From: Tomitella gaofuii
GTDB lineage: Bacteria; Actinomycetota; Actinomycetes; Mycobacteriales; Mycobacteriaceae
Direction: 5' to 3'
DNA length: 64,000 nucleotides
Assembly (NCBI RefSeq): GCF_014126825.1
Contig: NZ_CP059900.1
Span: 2,990,954 to 3,054,953, forward strand
Shown: positions 10,142-20,667 of the stretch, piece after piece
How positions within the stretch are numbered: the first letter of the stretch is position 1
Layout of the letters: every line of letters starts with the position of its first letter
Translations under genes and position numbers: made by a program
Notes under the pieces: generated by a model
Databases searched by the model: none
Seen by the model: the letters and a program-made list of their open reading frames with translations, nothing else
What the model was told of the DNA's origin: nothing

Positions 10142-11026
10142 ATGCGAGTGGCGATCGCGGGATCGTCGGGCCTGATCGGCACGGCCCTCGCCGCCCGACT
10201 CCGGGCGGAGGGTCACCGGGTGTTGCGCCTGGTGCGTCGCCCCGCGCGCGGCGACGACGAGATCCCGTGGAGCCCGGCCACCGACCACCTGGACGCCGCA
10301 CAGCTGGACGGCGTCGACGCCGTGGTGAACCTGTGCGGCGTGGGCATCGGCGACCGCCGCTGGACCGGCGCCCGCAAGCAGCTCATCCGCGACAGCCGTG
10401 TCGAGCCCACCGGGGTGATCGCCCGGGCCGCCGCCGCTGCGGGCATTCCCGCGTTGATCAACGCGGGCGCCGTCGGCTACTACGGCGACACCGGAGACCG
10501 CGTGGTGGACGAATCCTCCCCCGCCGGTTCGGGTTTCCTCGCGGGGGTGTGCGTGGACTGGGAGAGCGCCGCCAGCGCCGCCGTGGACGCGGGGATGCGG
10601 GTGGTCACGTGCCGCAGCGGCGTGGTCCTCGCGCCGCGCGGAGGAATGCTCGCCCCCCTCAAGCGGCTCTATTCGCTCGGGTTGGGCGGACGGCTCGGCA
10701 GCGGTCACCAATACATGTCGTGGGTCTCGCTCGACGACGAGATCCGCGCGATGATGTTCCTGCTGCGCAATCCCGACGCGCGCGGGCCGGTCAACATCAC
10801 CGGCCCCGCCCCCGTCACCAACACCCAGTTCAACGCCGCGCTCGGGCGCCGGCTGCACCGCCCCACCCCATGGATCGTCCCGGCACCGGCCTTGCGCGCG
10901 GTGCTCGGCGAGTTCGCCTCCGAGGGGGTGCTCACCGGACAGCGCGCCATCCCGCGTGAACTCGAACGCCTGGGGTTCGACTTCCAGCACGCCACCATCG
11001 GGCAGGCGCTCGACGCCGCCGTCTGA
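10142..11026 (+). CDS. TIGR01777 family SDR epimerase
   Basis: 294 residues. The Rossmann signature is GSSGLIG at residues 7-13, followed by [13 protein letters not shown], the active-site-type tyrosine region [20 protein letters not shown], and [15 protein letters not shown]. The C-terminal DUF1731-like region ([20 protein letters not shown]) is present. This SDR39U1 group occurs beside lipoate/2-oxoacid dehydrogenase genes in mycobacteria (Rv2216); its substrate is unknown. Start: ATG at 10142, where the conserved [10 protein letters not shown] begins, with AGGAAGGGG as ribosome site about 10 bp upstream. Confidence 0.9.
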   Translation: MRVAIAGSSGLIGTALAARLRAEGHRVLRLVRRPARGDDEIPWSPATDHLDAAQLDGVDAVVNLCGVGIGDRRWTGARKQLIRDSRVEPTGVIARAAAAAGIPALINAGAVGYYGDTGDRVVDESSPAGSGFLAGVCVDWESAASAAVDAGMRVVTCRSGVVLAPRGGMLAPLKRLYSLGLGGRLGSGHQYMSWVSLDDEIRAMMFLLRNPDARGPVNITGPAPVTNTQFNAALGRRLHRPTPWIVPAPALRAVLGEFASEGVLTGQRAIPRELERLGFDFQHATIGQALDAAV

Positions 11027-11117
11027 CCGCGCGGGCGCGCCCTCGCCCGCGCCACTCGCCGACCCGCCCCGCGCGGGGCCGCCGGGACCGCTCCTGCCGC
11101 GGCGTACTGTCGTCTGC

Positions 11118-11891
11118 ATGCGCAGCGCCACCGAATCGATCCGCTCGTCCGCCAGCCCCGTGGCCGTCAGCGAGCAGGGGCGCATCGACTACCTCGAGGC
11201 GTGGGACCGCCAGCGCGCGCACCTCGACGCGCGCGCAGCGGGCGGGCCGGATGCGATGCTGCTGCTGGAGCACCCTGCGGTGTACACGGCGGGCCGGCGC
11301 ACCCTCCCCGAGGAGCGCCCCCGGGACGGGACGCCGGTGATCGATGTGGACAGGGGCGGCAAGATCACCTGGCACGGCCCGGGACAGCTCGTCGGCTACC
11401 CCATCATCGGGCTCGCCGAGCCCGTCGACGTCGTCGAGTACGTGCGCCGGCTGGAGCAGGCGCTGATCTCCGTGTGCACCGGGCTGGGGGTGCGGTGCGG
11501 ACGCGTGCCCGGCCGTTCCGGCGTGTGGCTGCCGGCGGACACCGGCGGGGCGGGCGGGGCCGTGCGGCCCGAACGCAAGATCGCCGCCATCGGCATCCGC
11601 GTCGAGCGCGGCATCACCATGCACGGCTTCGCGCTCAACTGCGACGCCGACCTGACCGATTTCTCGTCGATCGTCCCCTGCGGAATCGCCGACGCGGGCG
11701 TCACCTCGCTGACCATCGAGCTGGGCCGGAACGTCTGTTCGTCGGAGGTCCTCCCCGCTGTGCGCGATGCGGTGCCCGCGGCCCTCGACGGCCGGCTGCC
11801 CGTGGCCGAATGCGACATCCCCCGGCGCACCGCCGAGGAACTCGCCGGCGCGGCGTCGCCGTCGTTCATGGAACCCCTCCGGCTGGGCTGA
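11118..11891 (+). CDS. lipB: Octanoyltransferase (lipoate biosynthesis)
   Basis: LipB moves the octanoyl chain from octanoyl-ACP to lipoyl domains of E2/GcvH. The 257-residue product has [19 protein letters not shown] (residues 79-97), the catalytic lysine in [10 protein letters not shown] (K154) and the catalytic cysteine in SIVPCGIAD (C188), matching the Cys/Lys dyad of the family. The ATG at 11118 is chosen because family homology begins shortly after. Together with lipA, 31 bp downstream, and dlaT upstream it forms a lipoate supply-and-use cluster. Confidence 0.94.
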   Translation: MRSATESIRSSASPVAVSEQGRIDYLEAWDRQRAHLDARAAGGPDAMLLLEHPAVYTAGRRTLPEERPRDGTPVIDVDRGGKITWHGPGQLVGYPIIGLAEPVDVVEYVRRLEQALISVCTGLGVRCGRVPGRSGVWLPADTGGAGGAVRPERKIAAIGIRVERGITMHGFALNCDADLTDFSSIVPCGIADAGVTSLTIELGRNVCSSEVLPAVRDAVPAALDGRLPVAECDIPRRTAEELAGAASPSFMEPLRLG

Positions 11892-11921
11892 CGCCGCCGC
11901 ACGGCGCGTAGCATCGGCCGT

Positions 11922-12935
11922 GTGACTGTGGCCCCAGAAGGACGCAAGCTCCTGCGCATCGAAGCCCGGAACGCTCAAACACCCATCGAGCGCAAGCCGG
12001 AGTGGATCAAGACCCGTGCACACATGGGTCCGGAGTACACCGAGCTCAAGGGTCTCGTACGCAGCGAGTCGCTGCACACCGTGTGCGAGGAAGCCGGCTG
12101 CCCCAACATCTACGAGTGCTGGGAGGACCGCGAGGCGACCTTCCTCATCGGCGGCGACCAGTGCACCCGGCGGTGCGACTTCTGCCAGATCCACACCGGC
12201 AAGCCCCAGCCGCTCGACACCGACGAGCCCCGCCGCGTGGCCGAGTCGGTGCGGTCGATGGGCCTGCGGTATTCGACGGTGACCGGCGTGGCCCGCGACG
12301 ACCTGCCCGACGGGGCGAGCTGGATCTACGCCGAGACGTGCCGGATGATCCACGAGCTCAACCCGGGTACCGGCGTCGAGCTTCTCATCGACGATTTCCA
12401 GGGCGACGCGGACGCACTGCAGGCGGTGTTCGACGCGCGCCCCCAGGTGCTCGCGCACAATCTGGAGACCGTCCCCCGCATCTTCAAGCGGATCCGGCCG
12501 GCGTTCCGCTACCAGCGCAGCCTCGACGTGCTCACGGCGGCCCGCGAGGCCGGGCTGGTGACCAAGTCCAACCTGATCCTGGGGATGGGCGAGACCACCG
12601 ACGAGGTGGTCGAATCGATGCAGGCGCTGCGCGACGCGGGCTGCGAGATCCTCACCATCACGCAGTACCTGCGGCCGTCGGCCCTGCACCACCCCATCGA
12701 CAGGTGGGTCAAGCCGCAGGAGTTCGTCGCACTGTCCGACGCCGCCCGCGGCATGGGGTTCTCCGGAGTCCTCGCCGGGCCGTTGGTGCGCTCGTCGTAC
12801 CGCGCCGGCCGGCTGTACGCGCAGGCTGTGCGCGAACGCGGCGAATCGCTGCCGGACAACCTCGCACACCTCGCCGAATCCGGCAGCACATGGCAGGAGG
12901 CGGGCTCGGTGCTGGCGAGGATGCAGCAGGCCTGA
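11922..12935 (+). CDS. lipA: Lipoyl synthase (radical SAM)
   Basis: Inserts two sulfur atoms into the octanoyl chain on lipoyl domains. The 337-residue product contains the auxiliary cluster cysteines C55, C60, C66 ([12 protein letters not shown]), the radical-SAM triad C81, C85, C88 (CTRRCDFC), and the conserved C-terminal RSSYRAG serine that ligates the auxiliary cluster. GTG start at 11922; length is typical. It shares an operon with lipB and is followed 66 bp later by the DUF4191 gene. Confidence 0.95.
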   Translation: MTVAPEGRKLLRIEARNAQTPIERKPEWIKTRAHMGPEYTELKGLVRSESLHTVCEEAGCPNIYECWEDREATFLIGGDQCTRRCDFCQIHTGKPQPLDTDEPRRVAESVRSMGLRYSTVTGVARDDLPDGASWIYAETCRMIHELNPGTGVELLIDDFQGDADALQAVFDARPQVLAHNLETVPRIFKRIRPAFRYQRSLDVLTAAREAGLVTKSNLILGMGETTDEVVESMQALRDAGCEILTITQYLRPSALHHPIDRWVKPQEFVALSDAARGMGFSGVLAGPLVRSSYRAGRLYAQAVRERGESLPDNLAHLAESGSTWQEAGSVLARMQQA

Positions 12936-13001
12936 TCGCCTCGCGACCGCGCCGCGGACCGCGGGCACGGCGCGCCCGCGCGGACCCGTATCCTGAGTGG
13001 C

Positions 13002-13745
13002 ATGGCGAAGGGCAAACCCACCAAGGAAGAGCGCAAGGCGGCGAAGGCGGCCTCGCGCGCCGCGTCCAAGGAGCGCCGCACGCAGATCTGGCAGGCGTTC
13101 CAGATGCAGCGCAAGGAGGACAAGGCGCTCCTGCCGCTGATGGCGGCGACGCTGCTCGTGACCGTCGGCGTGCTGGTGGGGCTGAGCTTCCTGGTGGGCA
13201 TCGCCTGGTGGGCGGCGCTGGTGCTGGGGATCATCCTCGGCGCGCTGCTCGCGTTCATCGTCTTCGGCCGGCGCGTGCAGAAGAACGTCTACCGCAAGGC
13301 GGACGGGCAGGCGGGCGCCGCCGCGTGGGCGCTGGAGAACCTCAAGGGCGCCTGGCGCGTGACGAACGCCGTCGCCGCCACCACGCAGCTCGACGCGGTG
13401 CACCGCGTCATCGGCCGTCCGGGCGTCATCCTCGTGGGCGAGGGCGCTCCGCACCGGCTCAAGCCGCTGATGGCGCAGGAGAAGAAGCGCGCCGCGCGGC
13501 TGATCGGCGACACCCCGATCTACGAGTTCATCGTGGGCAACGGGGAGGGGCAGGTGCCGCTGGCCAAGCTGCAGCGGCAGATCACCAAGCTGCCCAAGAA
13601 CATCGACACCAAGACCCTCGACAGCATCGAAGCGCGCATGACGGCACTGCAGAAGAAGGGCGGCGCGGGCGCGGCGATGCCGAAGGGGCCCGTCCCGGGC
13701 GGCGCCAAGCAGAAGGGCATCCAGCGCACGGTCCGCCGGCGCTGA
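13002..13745 (+). CDS. DUF4191 membrane protein (Rv2219-like)
   Basis: 247 residues. A Lys/Arg-rich N-terminus (MAKGKPTKEERKAAKAASRA) precedes two adjacent membrane helices at about residues 46-90, then a soluble domain with GRPGVILVGEGAPHRLKPLM and TPIYEFIVGNGEGQVPLAKL, and a basic C-terminal tail ending RTVRRR. The family is actinobacterial, of unknown function, and always found after lipA in mycobacteria as here. Confidence 0.88.
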   Translation: MAKGKPTKEERKAAKAASRAASKERRTQIWQAFQMQRKEDKALLPLMAATLLVTVGVLVGLSFLVGIAWWAALVLGIILGALLAFIVFGRRVQKNVYRKADGQAGAAAWALENLKGAWRVTNAVAATTQLDAVHRVIGRPGVILVGEGAPHRLKPLMAQEKKRAARLIGDTPIYEFIVGNGEGQVPLAKLQRQITKLPKNIDTKTLDSIEARMTALQKKGGAGAAMPKGPVPGGAKQKGIQRTVRRR

Positions 13746-13773
13746 CCGGCTGAGTCCTGCCGCCGGCGGGGGT

Positions 13774-14256
13774 TCAGCGCGAGCTGATGACCGCCGTCTG
13801 GGTGGCGCGGTCGTGCAGGCCGCGCCCGTCCTCGTCCATCACGAGTGGCGGCAGGATGAAAAAGGTGAGCAGCACGCGGAAGAACGCGCGCGGCAGGCCG
13901 ACGGGAACCTCGGCGTCGACCCGGGCGACCCCCAGGCCCATCGCCGTCTGGCCGGGGGTGGCCGCGAACAGCCACACGCTGACCACGCTCACCACCGCCC
14001 ACACGACGGCGCCCGTCGTGGCGGGACCGCCGGGCAGCGGAAAGAAGGCGAGCAGGAGCATGGCCACGCCGTAGCACAGCAGCCAGTCGATGAGCAGCCC
14101 CGTGACCTTGCGGCCGGTCCCGCCCACCGAGCGGGGGCCGGACTCGGGAAGGCCGAGCCGCTCCCCGCGGTACTTGACCACGCTGCCGTCCTCACCCTTG
14201 GGGAGGGCCGCGGCGGGGCCTGAAAGCCAGGATCCGGTCATTCGACGCATGGGCAC
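13774..14256 (-). CDS. RDD family membrane protein (Rv2219A-like)
   Basis: 160 residues, start ATG at 14256 (an in-frame ATG at 14244 is also possible). Conserved N-terminal WLSGP stretch, then helices LLIDWLLCYGVAMLLLAFFP and VVWAVVSVVSVWLFAATPGQ, with TPGQTAMGLGVARVD typical of the RDD family, and a third helix ending at LPPLVMDEDGRGLHDRA. The usual RDD arginine is replaced by RKVTGLLIDWL. Role unknown. It is convergent with the DUF4191 gene and divergent from glnA1. Confidence 0.85.
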   Translation of the reverse strand: MPMRRMTGSWLSGPAAALPKGEDGSVVKYRGERLGLPESGPRSVGGTGRKVTGLLIDWLLCYGVAMLLLAFFPLPGGPATTGAVVWAVVSVVSVWLFAATPGQTAMGLGVARVDAEVPVGLPRAFFRVLLTFFILPPLVMDEDGRGLHDRATQTAVISSR

Positions 14257-14375
14257 CAGGATACGGAACGCCGCGGCGCCCGGCCGCCGCGGACCGCGCG
14301 CGACCAGCCCCGTACCCGTGCGGGGCGGGTCGCACGTCGCGGCCCGAGACGAATGTCACGCCCGACACGTATCGT

Positions 14376-14413
14376 GTAACACCGTCGCAACATCCGGTTG
14401 ACTGACGGGCAAC
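14376..14413 (+). promoter_or_regulatory. GlnR-type box upstream of glnA1
   Basis: Four five-base elements at exact 11-bp spacing: GTAAC (14376-14380), GCAAC (14387-14391), TTGAC (14398-14402), GCAAC (14409-14413), each separated by six bases. This is the a-b-a-b architecture (gTnAC-n6-GaAAC repeated) described for GlnR in actinomycetes, and gives AC-n9-AC twice for the mycobacterial form. It lies 75 bp before the glnA1 start codon. GlnR itself is not in the window. Confidence 0.75.
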
Positions 14414-14487
14414 ACCGCGTCTATACCGTGATTCGCGTACACCCGGTCGCCGCACCGCGACGGGTCATGACTGAGGAGCCTTACATA

Positions 14488-15921
<1,434 letters not shown>

Positions 15922-15960
15922 TCCGGGGTTTTCCAGCCTCCGTCAGCTGTCGCCGAGAAC

Positions 15961-16010
15961 GACCCCTGACCTGCGCAAACGCCTTTGGGCGTCTGTCAGC
16001 GTCAGGGGTC
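15961..16010. repeat. Perfect inverted repeat after glnA1
   Basis: GACCCCTGAC (15961-15970) and GTCAGGGGTC (16001-16010) are exact complements around a 30-bp spacer that itself holds ACGCC-TTTG-GGCGT. It may be the glnA1 terminator or an integrase arm-type site. Sequence after it (GCTTATCGTTGTT) is moderately T-rich. Confidence 0.55.
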
Positions 16011-16182
16011 GCTTATCGTTGTTCTGCGGCCCCACCGCGGCCCCTGGATCGTGCGTCCGGGCCAGGTCCAGCCCCCCACCCGCGGCCCGGAGAGAAGGAT
16101 GACGCATGGGCAATCCATTGAACGCGCGCCCGGACGATTCGTAGCTGGCCCGCCGACCACTCCGAGCCGACAGAGGCGTCGC

Positions 16183-16398
16183 ATGGCACACGCTGAACGT
16201 CGCGATCGCAAGGCTGCCGACGGAACCATGATGCGGGCTTACAGGGTCCGCTGGCGCGAGCCCGACGCCGGCAAGATCCCGTTCGAGACCTACGGCCACG
16301 CCGACCCCGGCTTCACACTGCGGACCTGTACCCACCTGATGGAAGGCAGTTCCACTCTGGTCCGCCTCCTGACCCACACGGTCAGACCAACCAGATGA
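16183..16398 (+). pseudogene. Tyrosine integrase remnant (internally deleted)
   Basis: A 71-codon frame joins two parts of a phage-type tyrosine recombinase. RAYRVRWREPDAGKIPFETY resembles the N-terminal arm-binding start, and GHADPGFTLRTCTHLME resembles the C-terminal box (family form LGHSSPxxTLRTYTHLM). The catalytic core between them, including the Arg-His-Arg residues and the nucleophilic Tyr, is missing, so about 300 residues have been deleted. Its position between the glnA1 repeat copies suggests it once integrated this island. The assignment rests on short motifs only. Confidence 0.55.
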
Positions 16399-16439
16399 TT
16401 ACGTTTTCCGCTAGTATTGTCATGCGTTAGGATGGTGCC

Positions 16440-16721
16440 GTGATCCGGTCCTTCAAGAACACCGACACAGAGAAGGTCTGGAACCGTGAACACGTCCGAG
16501 CCCTCGGACCCGAACTGCAACGCGCCGCGCAGAAGACGCTCCGCCTCCTCAACGCGGCCTCAGAATTGAACAGCCTGCGAGTGCCGCCCGGCAACCGCCT
16601 GGAGAAGCTGGTCGGCGACCGAGCCGGACAGCACTCCATCCGCATCAACGACCAATACCGGATCTGCTTCGTTTGGACCGACAACGGCGCAGACGACGTC
16701 GAGATCACCGACTACCACTGA
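16440..16721 (+). CDS. higB: HigB-type toxin (RelE/ParE superfamily)
   Basis: 93 residues, GTG start. The protein begins MIRSFKNTDTEKVWNREHV and contains LNSLRVPPGNRLEKLVGDRA and SIRINDQYRICFVWTDNGA with DVEITDYH at the end, which is the complete HigB (plasmid maintenance killer) pattern; the family cleaves ribosome-associated mRNA. The antitoxin gene follows 19 bp downstream, the toxin-first order usual for hig loci. TAGGAT at 16431-16436 may be a -10 box giving a nearly leaderless transcript. All key regions look intact, so the toxin is probably active and held by HigA. Confidence 0.9.
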   Translation: MIRSFKNTDTEKVWNREHVRALGPELQRAAQKTLRLLNAASELNSLRVPPGNRLEKLVGDRAGQHSIRINDQYRICFVWTDNGADDVEITDYH

Positions 16722-16740
16722 TCAAGAGAGGAGACCGATC

Positions 16741-17046
16741 ATGGCTGAGACGACCAAGGCACACGACCCGATCACTCCCGGCGAGATCCTGCTGACCGAG
16801 TTCTTGGAGCCGCTGGGCATCACCCAGTACCGCCTCGCCCAGGCCACCGGGCTTCCCCAGACCCGGATCAGCGAGATCGTGCGCGGCAAGCGAGCCATCA
16901 CCATCGACACTGCACTGCGACTCTCCAAGACCCTCGGCGTCGACGACCGCTTCTGGATCAACATCCAGACCGACTACGACCTCGAGGTCGAGCGCGACCT
17001 GCACGCCGACGAACTCGCCAAGGTCACCCCCCTGGTCGCGAGCTGA
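16741..17046 (+). CDS. higA: HigA-type antitoxin (XRE helix-turn-helix)
   Basis: 101 residues, ATG start preceded by GAGAGGAG. The segment ITPGEILLTEFLEPLGITQY followed by RLAQATGLPQTRISEIVRGK is the VapI/HigA helix-turn-helix, and LSKTLGVDDRFWINIQTDYD is the family C-terminal half. HigA binds HigB and represses the operon promoter. It lies inside the repeat-bounded island after glnA1. Confidence 0.92.
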   Translation: MAETTKAHDPITPGEILLTEFLEPLGITQYRLAQATGLPQTRISEIVRGKRAITIDTALRLSKTLGVDDRFWINIQTDYDLEVERDLHADELAKVTPLVAS

Positions 17047-17127
17047 ACTCGGCGACGTGCGACCCCGCCGAGGCCCCAGCACCAGCGGAAACCGCGTCTG
17101 CGCAGGTCAGCGCGGGCGTCCCCACCG

Positions 17128-17143
17128 CTATTACGACTGCTGA
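17128..17143 (+). repeat. attR-like copy of the glnA1 3' end
   Basis: CTATTACGACTGCTGA, second copy of the glnA1 terminus (see 15906-15921), in otherwise gene-free sequence between higA and the M28 peptidase gene. The 301 bp from 17047 to 17347 hold no convincing ORF. Confidence 0.65.
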
Positions 17144-17347
17144 GATTCCCAGCGCGCTGACCTGGCGACCGCGTCCTGGATCGCCGGGTCGGTACCCAGT
17201 CAGTCCCCCGTGCGTCCGCAGCAGAATCGGCCCGGGCCGCGATCACCGACCCCGACCGTGGCGCGGGCCGCTTTTCGCCGCCCGTCCATTCAGTACGGCC
17301 TGCTAATTCAACACGCGGACGCTTTATCGCCTCGTTAGCATCCAGGT

Positions 17348-19843
17348 GTGACCGGTACCAGTGGCCCAGATCACGCCGACAACGAGCCCGCCGCCCGGGG
17401 CCCCCGGACACGTGCGGGCGGGGCCGTCCGATTACTCTCGGGCATCGGCGCGCTGCTCGTGCTCGCCGGTGTCGCGGCGTGGTCGGTGCTGAGTCTGCAC
17501 CCGCCGGCGCCCGCGGGCGTCGATGCACCACCCGGCTCGTTCAGCGCGGACCGCGCGATGGAGCAGGTCGAGCAGAGCGCACGGGTTCCGCATCCCACCG
17601 GCTCCGTCGCCAACGACGAGGTCCGCGCCCACCTCATCGACCGGCTCACCGGGCTCGGGCTGCAGCCGCGGGTGAACAGCGCGCTCGGCGTCGTCGTCCG
17701 GGGCCCGGACCGGGTCAACGCGGCGGCGGTCGACAACGTCGTCGCCGTCCTCCCCGGCACCGACCCCACCGGCAGGATCTTCCTCGCCGCCCACTACGAC
17801 TCCGCGCAGTTCTCCCCCGGCGCCGGGGACGATTCCGCCGGGACGGCGGCGATCCTCGAGATCGCGCGGGCACTGCAGGACGCGCCGCCGCTGCGCAACG
17901 ACATCGTGCTGCTGTTCACCGACGCGGAGGAGTCCGGGACCATCGGTTCCGAGGGGTTCCTCGCCTCCTCCCCGCTCGCCGCCGACGGCGGGGTGGTGCT
18001 CAACTTCGAGGCCCGCGGCGCGTCGGGGCCGGTGGTGATGTTCGAGACCTCGGAGGGCAACGCCGCGCTCGCACGGCTCTACGCCGCCACGGCCCCGCAC
18101 CCCGCCGCCACGAGCGCCGCGGTGGAGGTCTACCGCCGCCTGCGCAACAACACGGACTTCACCAACTTCCTCAAGACCGGCGACTTCACCGGGATGAACT
18201 CGGCGTTCTTCGACGGCGCCGCCGTCTATCACACCCCGCAGGACGTGCCCGAGCGGCTGAGCGGGGCGAGCCTGCAGGCGATGGGCGACAACGGGCTCGC
18301 GCTCACCAGGGCGCTCGGTTCCGCCGATCTCGCCGACTACGCGCGGCCCGCGCCGCACGACGAGACCTACTTCACCGTGCCCGGCGCGGTCGCGCACTAC
18401 CCGGGCTTCTGGGTGTGGCCGCTCGCGGGGCTCTCGGTCGCCCTCACCGGCGCGGTGGCCGCGATCGCGTGGCGCACCCGCCGGGCCACGATCCTGCGCC
18501 TCGTCGCGGGCAGCGCCGCCGCGCTCTTCCCGCTTGTACTCGCCCCGCTCGCCGCGTACGGGGTGTGGCGGATGCTCGTGCTCATCCGGCCCGGGTACGG
18601 CAGCGTGCTCGACCTCTGGCGGCCGGCTGTATTGCGCATCGGGGTCATCGTTCTCGCGGTCGCGGTGTTCCTCGCGTTTCTGGCCCTGGCCCGGCGACGG
18701 ATCGGGGCGACCGCCGCGACCTTCGGCTGCCTCGTCTGGCTCACCGTCCTCGGCGTCGTGTTCTCGGCGCTCGCCCCGGGCGCGGCGTACCTGGCGACAC
18801 TGCCGGCGCTCGCCACCGGCACCGCCGCCGCCGTTGCCCTGTCCGCCCGCATGCCCGGGCTGCGGGCGGCGGCGACGCTCGCCGGCTCGGTCGTCGCCGT
18901 CCTCGTGCTCGCCCCCGCGATCGCGATGTTCTTCGCCTCGCTGGGCATGCCGATGGCCGCCGGGCCCGCATTGTTCACAGTGCTGCTGTGCTTCGCGGCC
19001 ACACCGACGCTGGACCTGCTGTTCACCGGCAGCACCGCCGACGACGCCGTCACCGCCACCGCCGAGAGCACCACCCCCGGCAGACGACGGCATCGTCTGG
19101 CCACCGCCGCGGTGCCGCTGACCGCGTTCGCGTCCGCCGCGGTGCTGCTGGGCGTCGGCACCGGAATCAACGGCTTCGACGCCCGCCATCCCGAACCGGC
19201 CCAGCTCATGTACGCGCTCGACGCCGACACCGGCAGCGCGCACTGGCTCAGCGAGAACGCGCCGACCGACTACACCCGGCGATATCTGGACTCGGAGGCC
19301 GACGCCGGCGACTATCTGCCCTTCACCCGCAGCGGGCGCGACTCCGGCCCCCTGGAGCCGGCGGAGGTGTCCGGCTACTTCCCGTACATCCATCAGACGG
19401 TGCACGTGGGCCCGGCCCCGACTGCCGCGCTGCCGACGCCGACACTCGATGTCGTCTCGGACGCGCGGGCCGGCGGAGTCCGCACGATCACCGTCCACGC
19501 GTCCCCGGGCCGCCCGGTGCGGATGATCACCGTCGGCGTCGACACCGACGGGGGCACCGTCGAGGGCGTGCGCCTCGAGAGCCCGGGCACCGCGGGCAGG
19601 GACCTCGCCGGGGACGCGGTCGGCTCGTCCACCAGCGCGGTCACCTTCCACGGCCCGACGCCCCAGGGGATCACGCTGCGATACCGGATCTCCGGAGACG
19701 GCCCCGTGCGGGTGCGGGCCGTCGGCGGCAGCGACGGCCTCGACGGGCTGCCCGGGTACGTCGCTCCCCCGGACGGCGTCGACATCGCCGGAACGCACAG
19801 CTCGGGGCTGCTCATGGTCGCCACCGAGAAGGTGCTCGACTAG
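17348..19843 (+). CDS. Large membrane M28 family metallopeptidase
   Basis: 831 residues. An N-terminal membrane anchor (about residues 26-48) leads into an M28 peptidase domain with the two-zinc ligand set in order: AAHYDS (His), GAGDDSAG (Asp), TDAEESG (catalytic Glu and Glu ligand), NFEARG, and VYHTPQD (His). Then follow about nine hydrophobic segments (residues 345-625) and a beta-rich C-terminal domain (residues 640-831). This matches the ER-metallopeptidase-1/Pff1-like architecture; in bacteria such proteins are probably exported aminopeptidases of unknown substrate. GTG start 10 bp after CGTTAGCATCC, no strong ribosome site. It lies directly after the HigBA island and has no counterpart in the mycobacterial block. 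Confidence 0.85.
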   Translation: MTGTSGPDHADNEPAARGPRTRAGGAVRLLSGIGALLVLAGVAAWSVLSLHPPAPAGVDAPPGSFSADRAMEQVEQSARVPHPTGSVANDEVRAHLIDRLTGLGLQPRVNSALGVVVRGPDRVNAAAVDNVVAVLPGTDPTGRIFLAAHYDSAQFSPGAGDDSAGTAAILEIARALQDAPPLRNDIVLLFTDAEESGTIGSEGFLASSPLAADGGVVLNFEARGASGPVVMFETSEGNAALARLYAATAPHPAATSAAVEVYRRLRNNTDFTNFLKTGDFTGMNSAFFDGAAVYHTPQDVPERLSGASLQAMGDNGLALTRALGSADLADYARPAPHDETYFTVPGAVAHYPGFWVWPLAGLSVALTGAVAAIAWRTRRATILRLVAGSAAALFPLVLAPLAAYGVWRMLVLIRPGYGSVLDLWRPAVLRIGVIVLAVAVFLAFLALARRRIGATAATFGCLVWLTVLGVVFSALAPGAAYLATLPALATGTAAAVALSARMPGLRAAATLAGSVVAVLVLAPAIAMFFASLGMPMAAGPALFTVLLCFAATPTLDLLFTGSTADDAVTATAESTTPGRRRHRLATAAVPLTAFASAAVLLGVGTGINGFDARHPEPAQLMYALDADTGSAHWLSENAPTDYTRRYLDSEADAGDYLPFTRSGRDSGPLEPAEVSGYFPYIHQTVHVGPAPTAALPTPTLDVVSDARAGGVRTITVHASPGRPVRMITVGVDTDGGTVEGVRLESPGTAGRDLAGDAVGSSTSAVTFHGPTPQGITLRYRISGDGPVRVRAVGGSDGLDGLPGYVAPPDGVDIAGTHSSGLLMVATEKVLD

Positions 19844-19935
19844 CCGCGGCCACCGATCATCACAGTCCGGTAACGGTATTCACATCTGTCACACGTAACC
19901 CCTTCGCCGCCACCGGAGACGGAGCAGAGTGACGG

Positions 19936-20667
19936 GTGGACGGCCGGTCGGCGACTCGCGACCGGGGGCCGATGTCAGCGGAGGGGTCGGATTCGGCAGG
20001 AAAGGCGCACCCGGTGCTCAGCGATCTATGGGACTTCGTCTCCTCACGGCGCGAACAACTCCTCATCGACTCGTACCAGCACGTCAGCGCCGTCATCCAG
20101 TGCGTCCTGATCGCCACGGTCATCGCCGTCGCCGTGGGCGTCCTCGTCTACCGCAGCCCGCTCGGATCGGCTGCCGCCACCGCCCTGTCGAGCGCGGTGC
20201 TCACCATCCCGTCGTTCGCGCTGTTGGGCATCCTCATCCCCGTGGTGGGGCTCGGCGTGCCGCCCACCGTCATCGCCCTGGTCCTCTACGCACTGCTGCC
20301 CATCATCCGCAACACCATCGTCGGCCTCGGCTCCATCGATCCCGGCACCACCGACGCCGCCCGCGGCATCGGCATGGGCCGCCTGCATGTACTCGCACGC
20401 ATCGAACTGCCCCTCGCGTGGCCGTCCATCCTCACCGGCATGCGCGTGAGCACCCAGATGAGCATGGGCATCCTCGCCATCGCCGCCTACGCGAAGGGCC
20501 CGGGACTGGGCAACCTGATCTTCTCCGGGCTCTCCCGTGTGGGCAGCCCCACCGCCGTGCCGCAGGCGCTCACCGGCACGGTGCTGATCATCATCCTGGC
20601 GCTCATCCTGGACGGCATCTACATCGTCATCGGCAAGCTCACGACATCGAGGGGACTCCATGCCTGA
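19936..20667 (+). CDS. Osmoprotectant ABC transporter permease 1
   Basis: Binding-protein-dependent permease of the OpuC/ProW type, 243 residues from the GTG at 19936 (ATG at 19972 is an alternative). About six membrane helices; the EAA-type cytoplasmic loop is GSIDPGTTDAARGIGMGRLH and is followed by VLARIELPLAWPSILTGMR. LLPIIRNTIVGL is characteristic of this subfamily. It is the first gene of a four-gene overlapping operon (permease, ATPase, permease, lipoprotein) that imports compatible solutes such as glycine betaine, choline or carnitine; the substrate is not decidable from sequence. Confidence 0.88.
   Translation: MDGRSATRDRGPMSAEGSDSAGKAHPVLSDLWDFVSSRREQLLIDSYQHVSAVIQCVLIATVIAVAVGVLVYRSPLGSAAATALSSAVLTIPSFALLGILIPVVGLGVPPTVIALVLYALLPIIRNTIVGLGSIDPGTTDAARGIGMGRLHVLARIELPLAWPSILTGMRVSTQMSMGILAIAAYAKGPGLGNLIFSGLSRVGSPTAVPQALTGTVLIIILALILDGIYIVIGKLTTSRGLHA

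Noticed and set aside
10956-13454. Very long minus-strand open frame opposite lipB-lipA-DUF4191
   Set aside because: It is antisense to three well-supported genes; long shadow frames are expected at 70 % GC.
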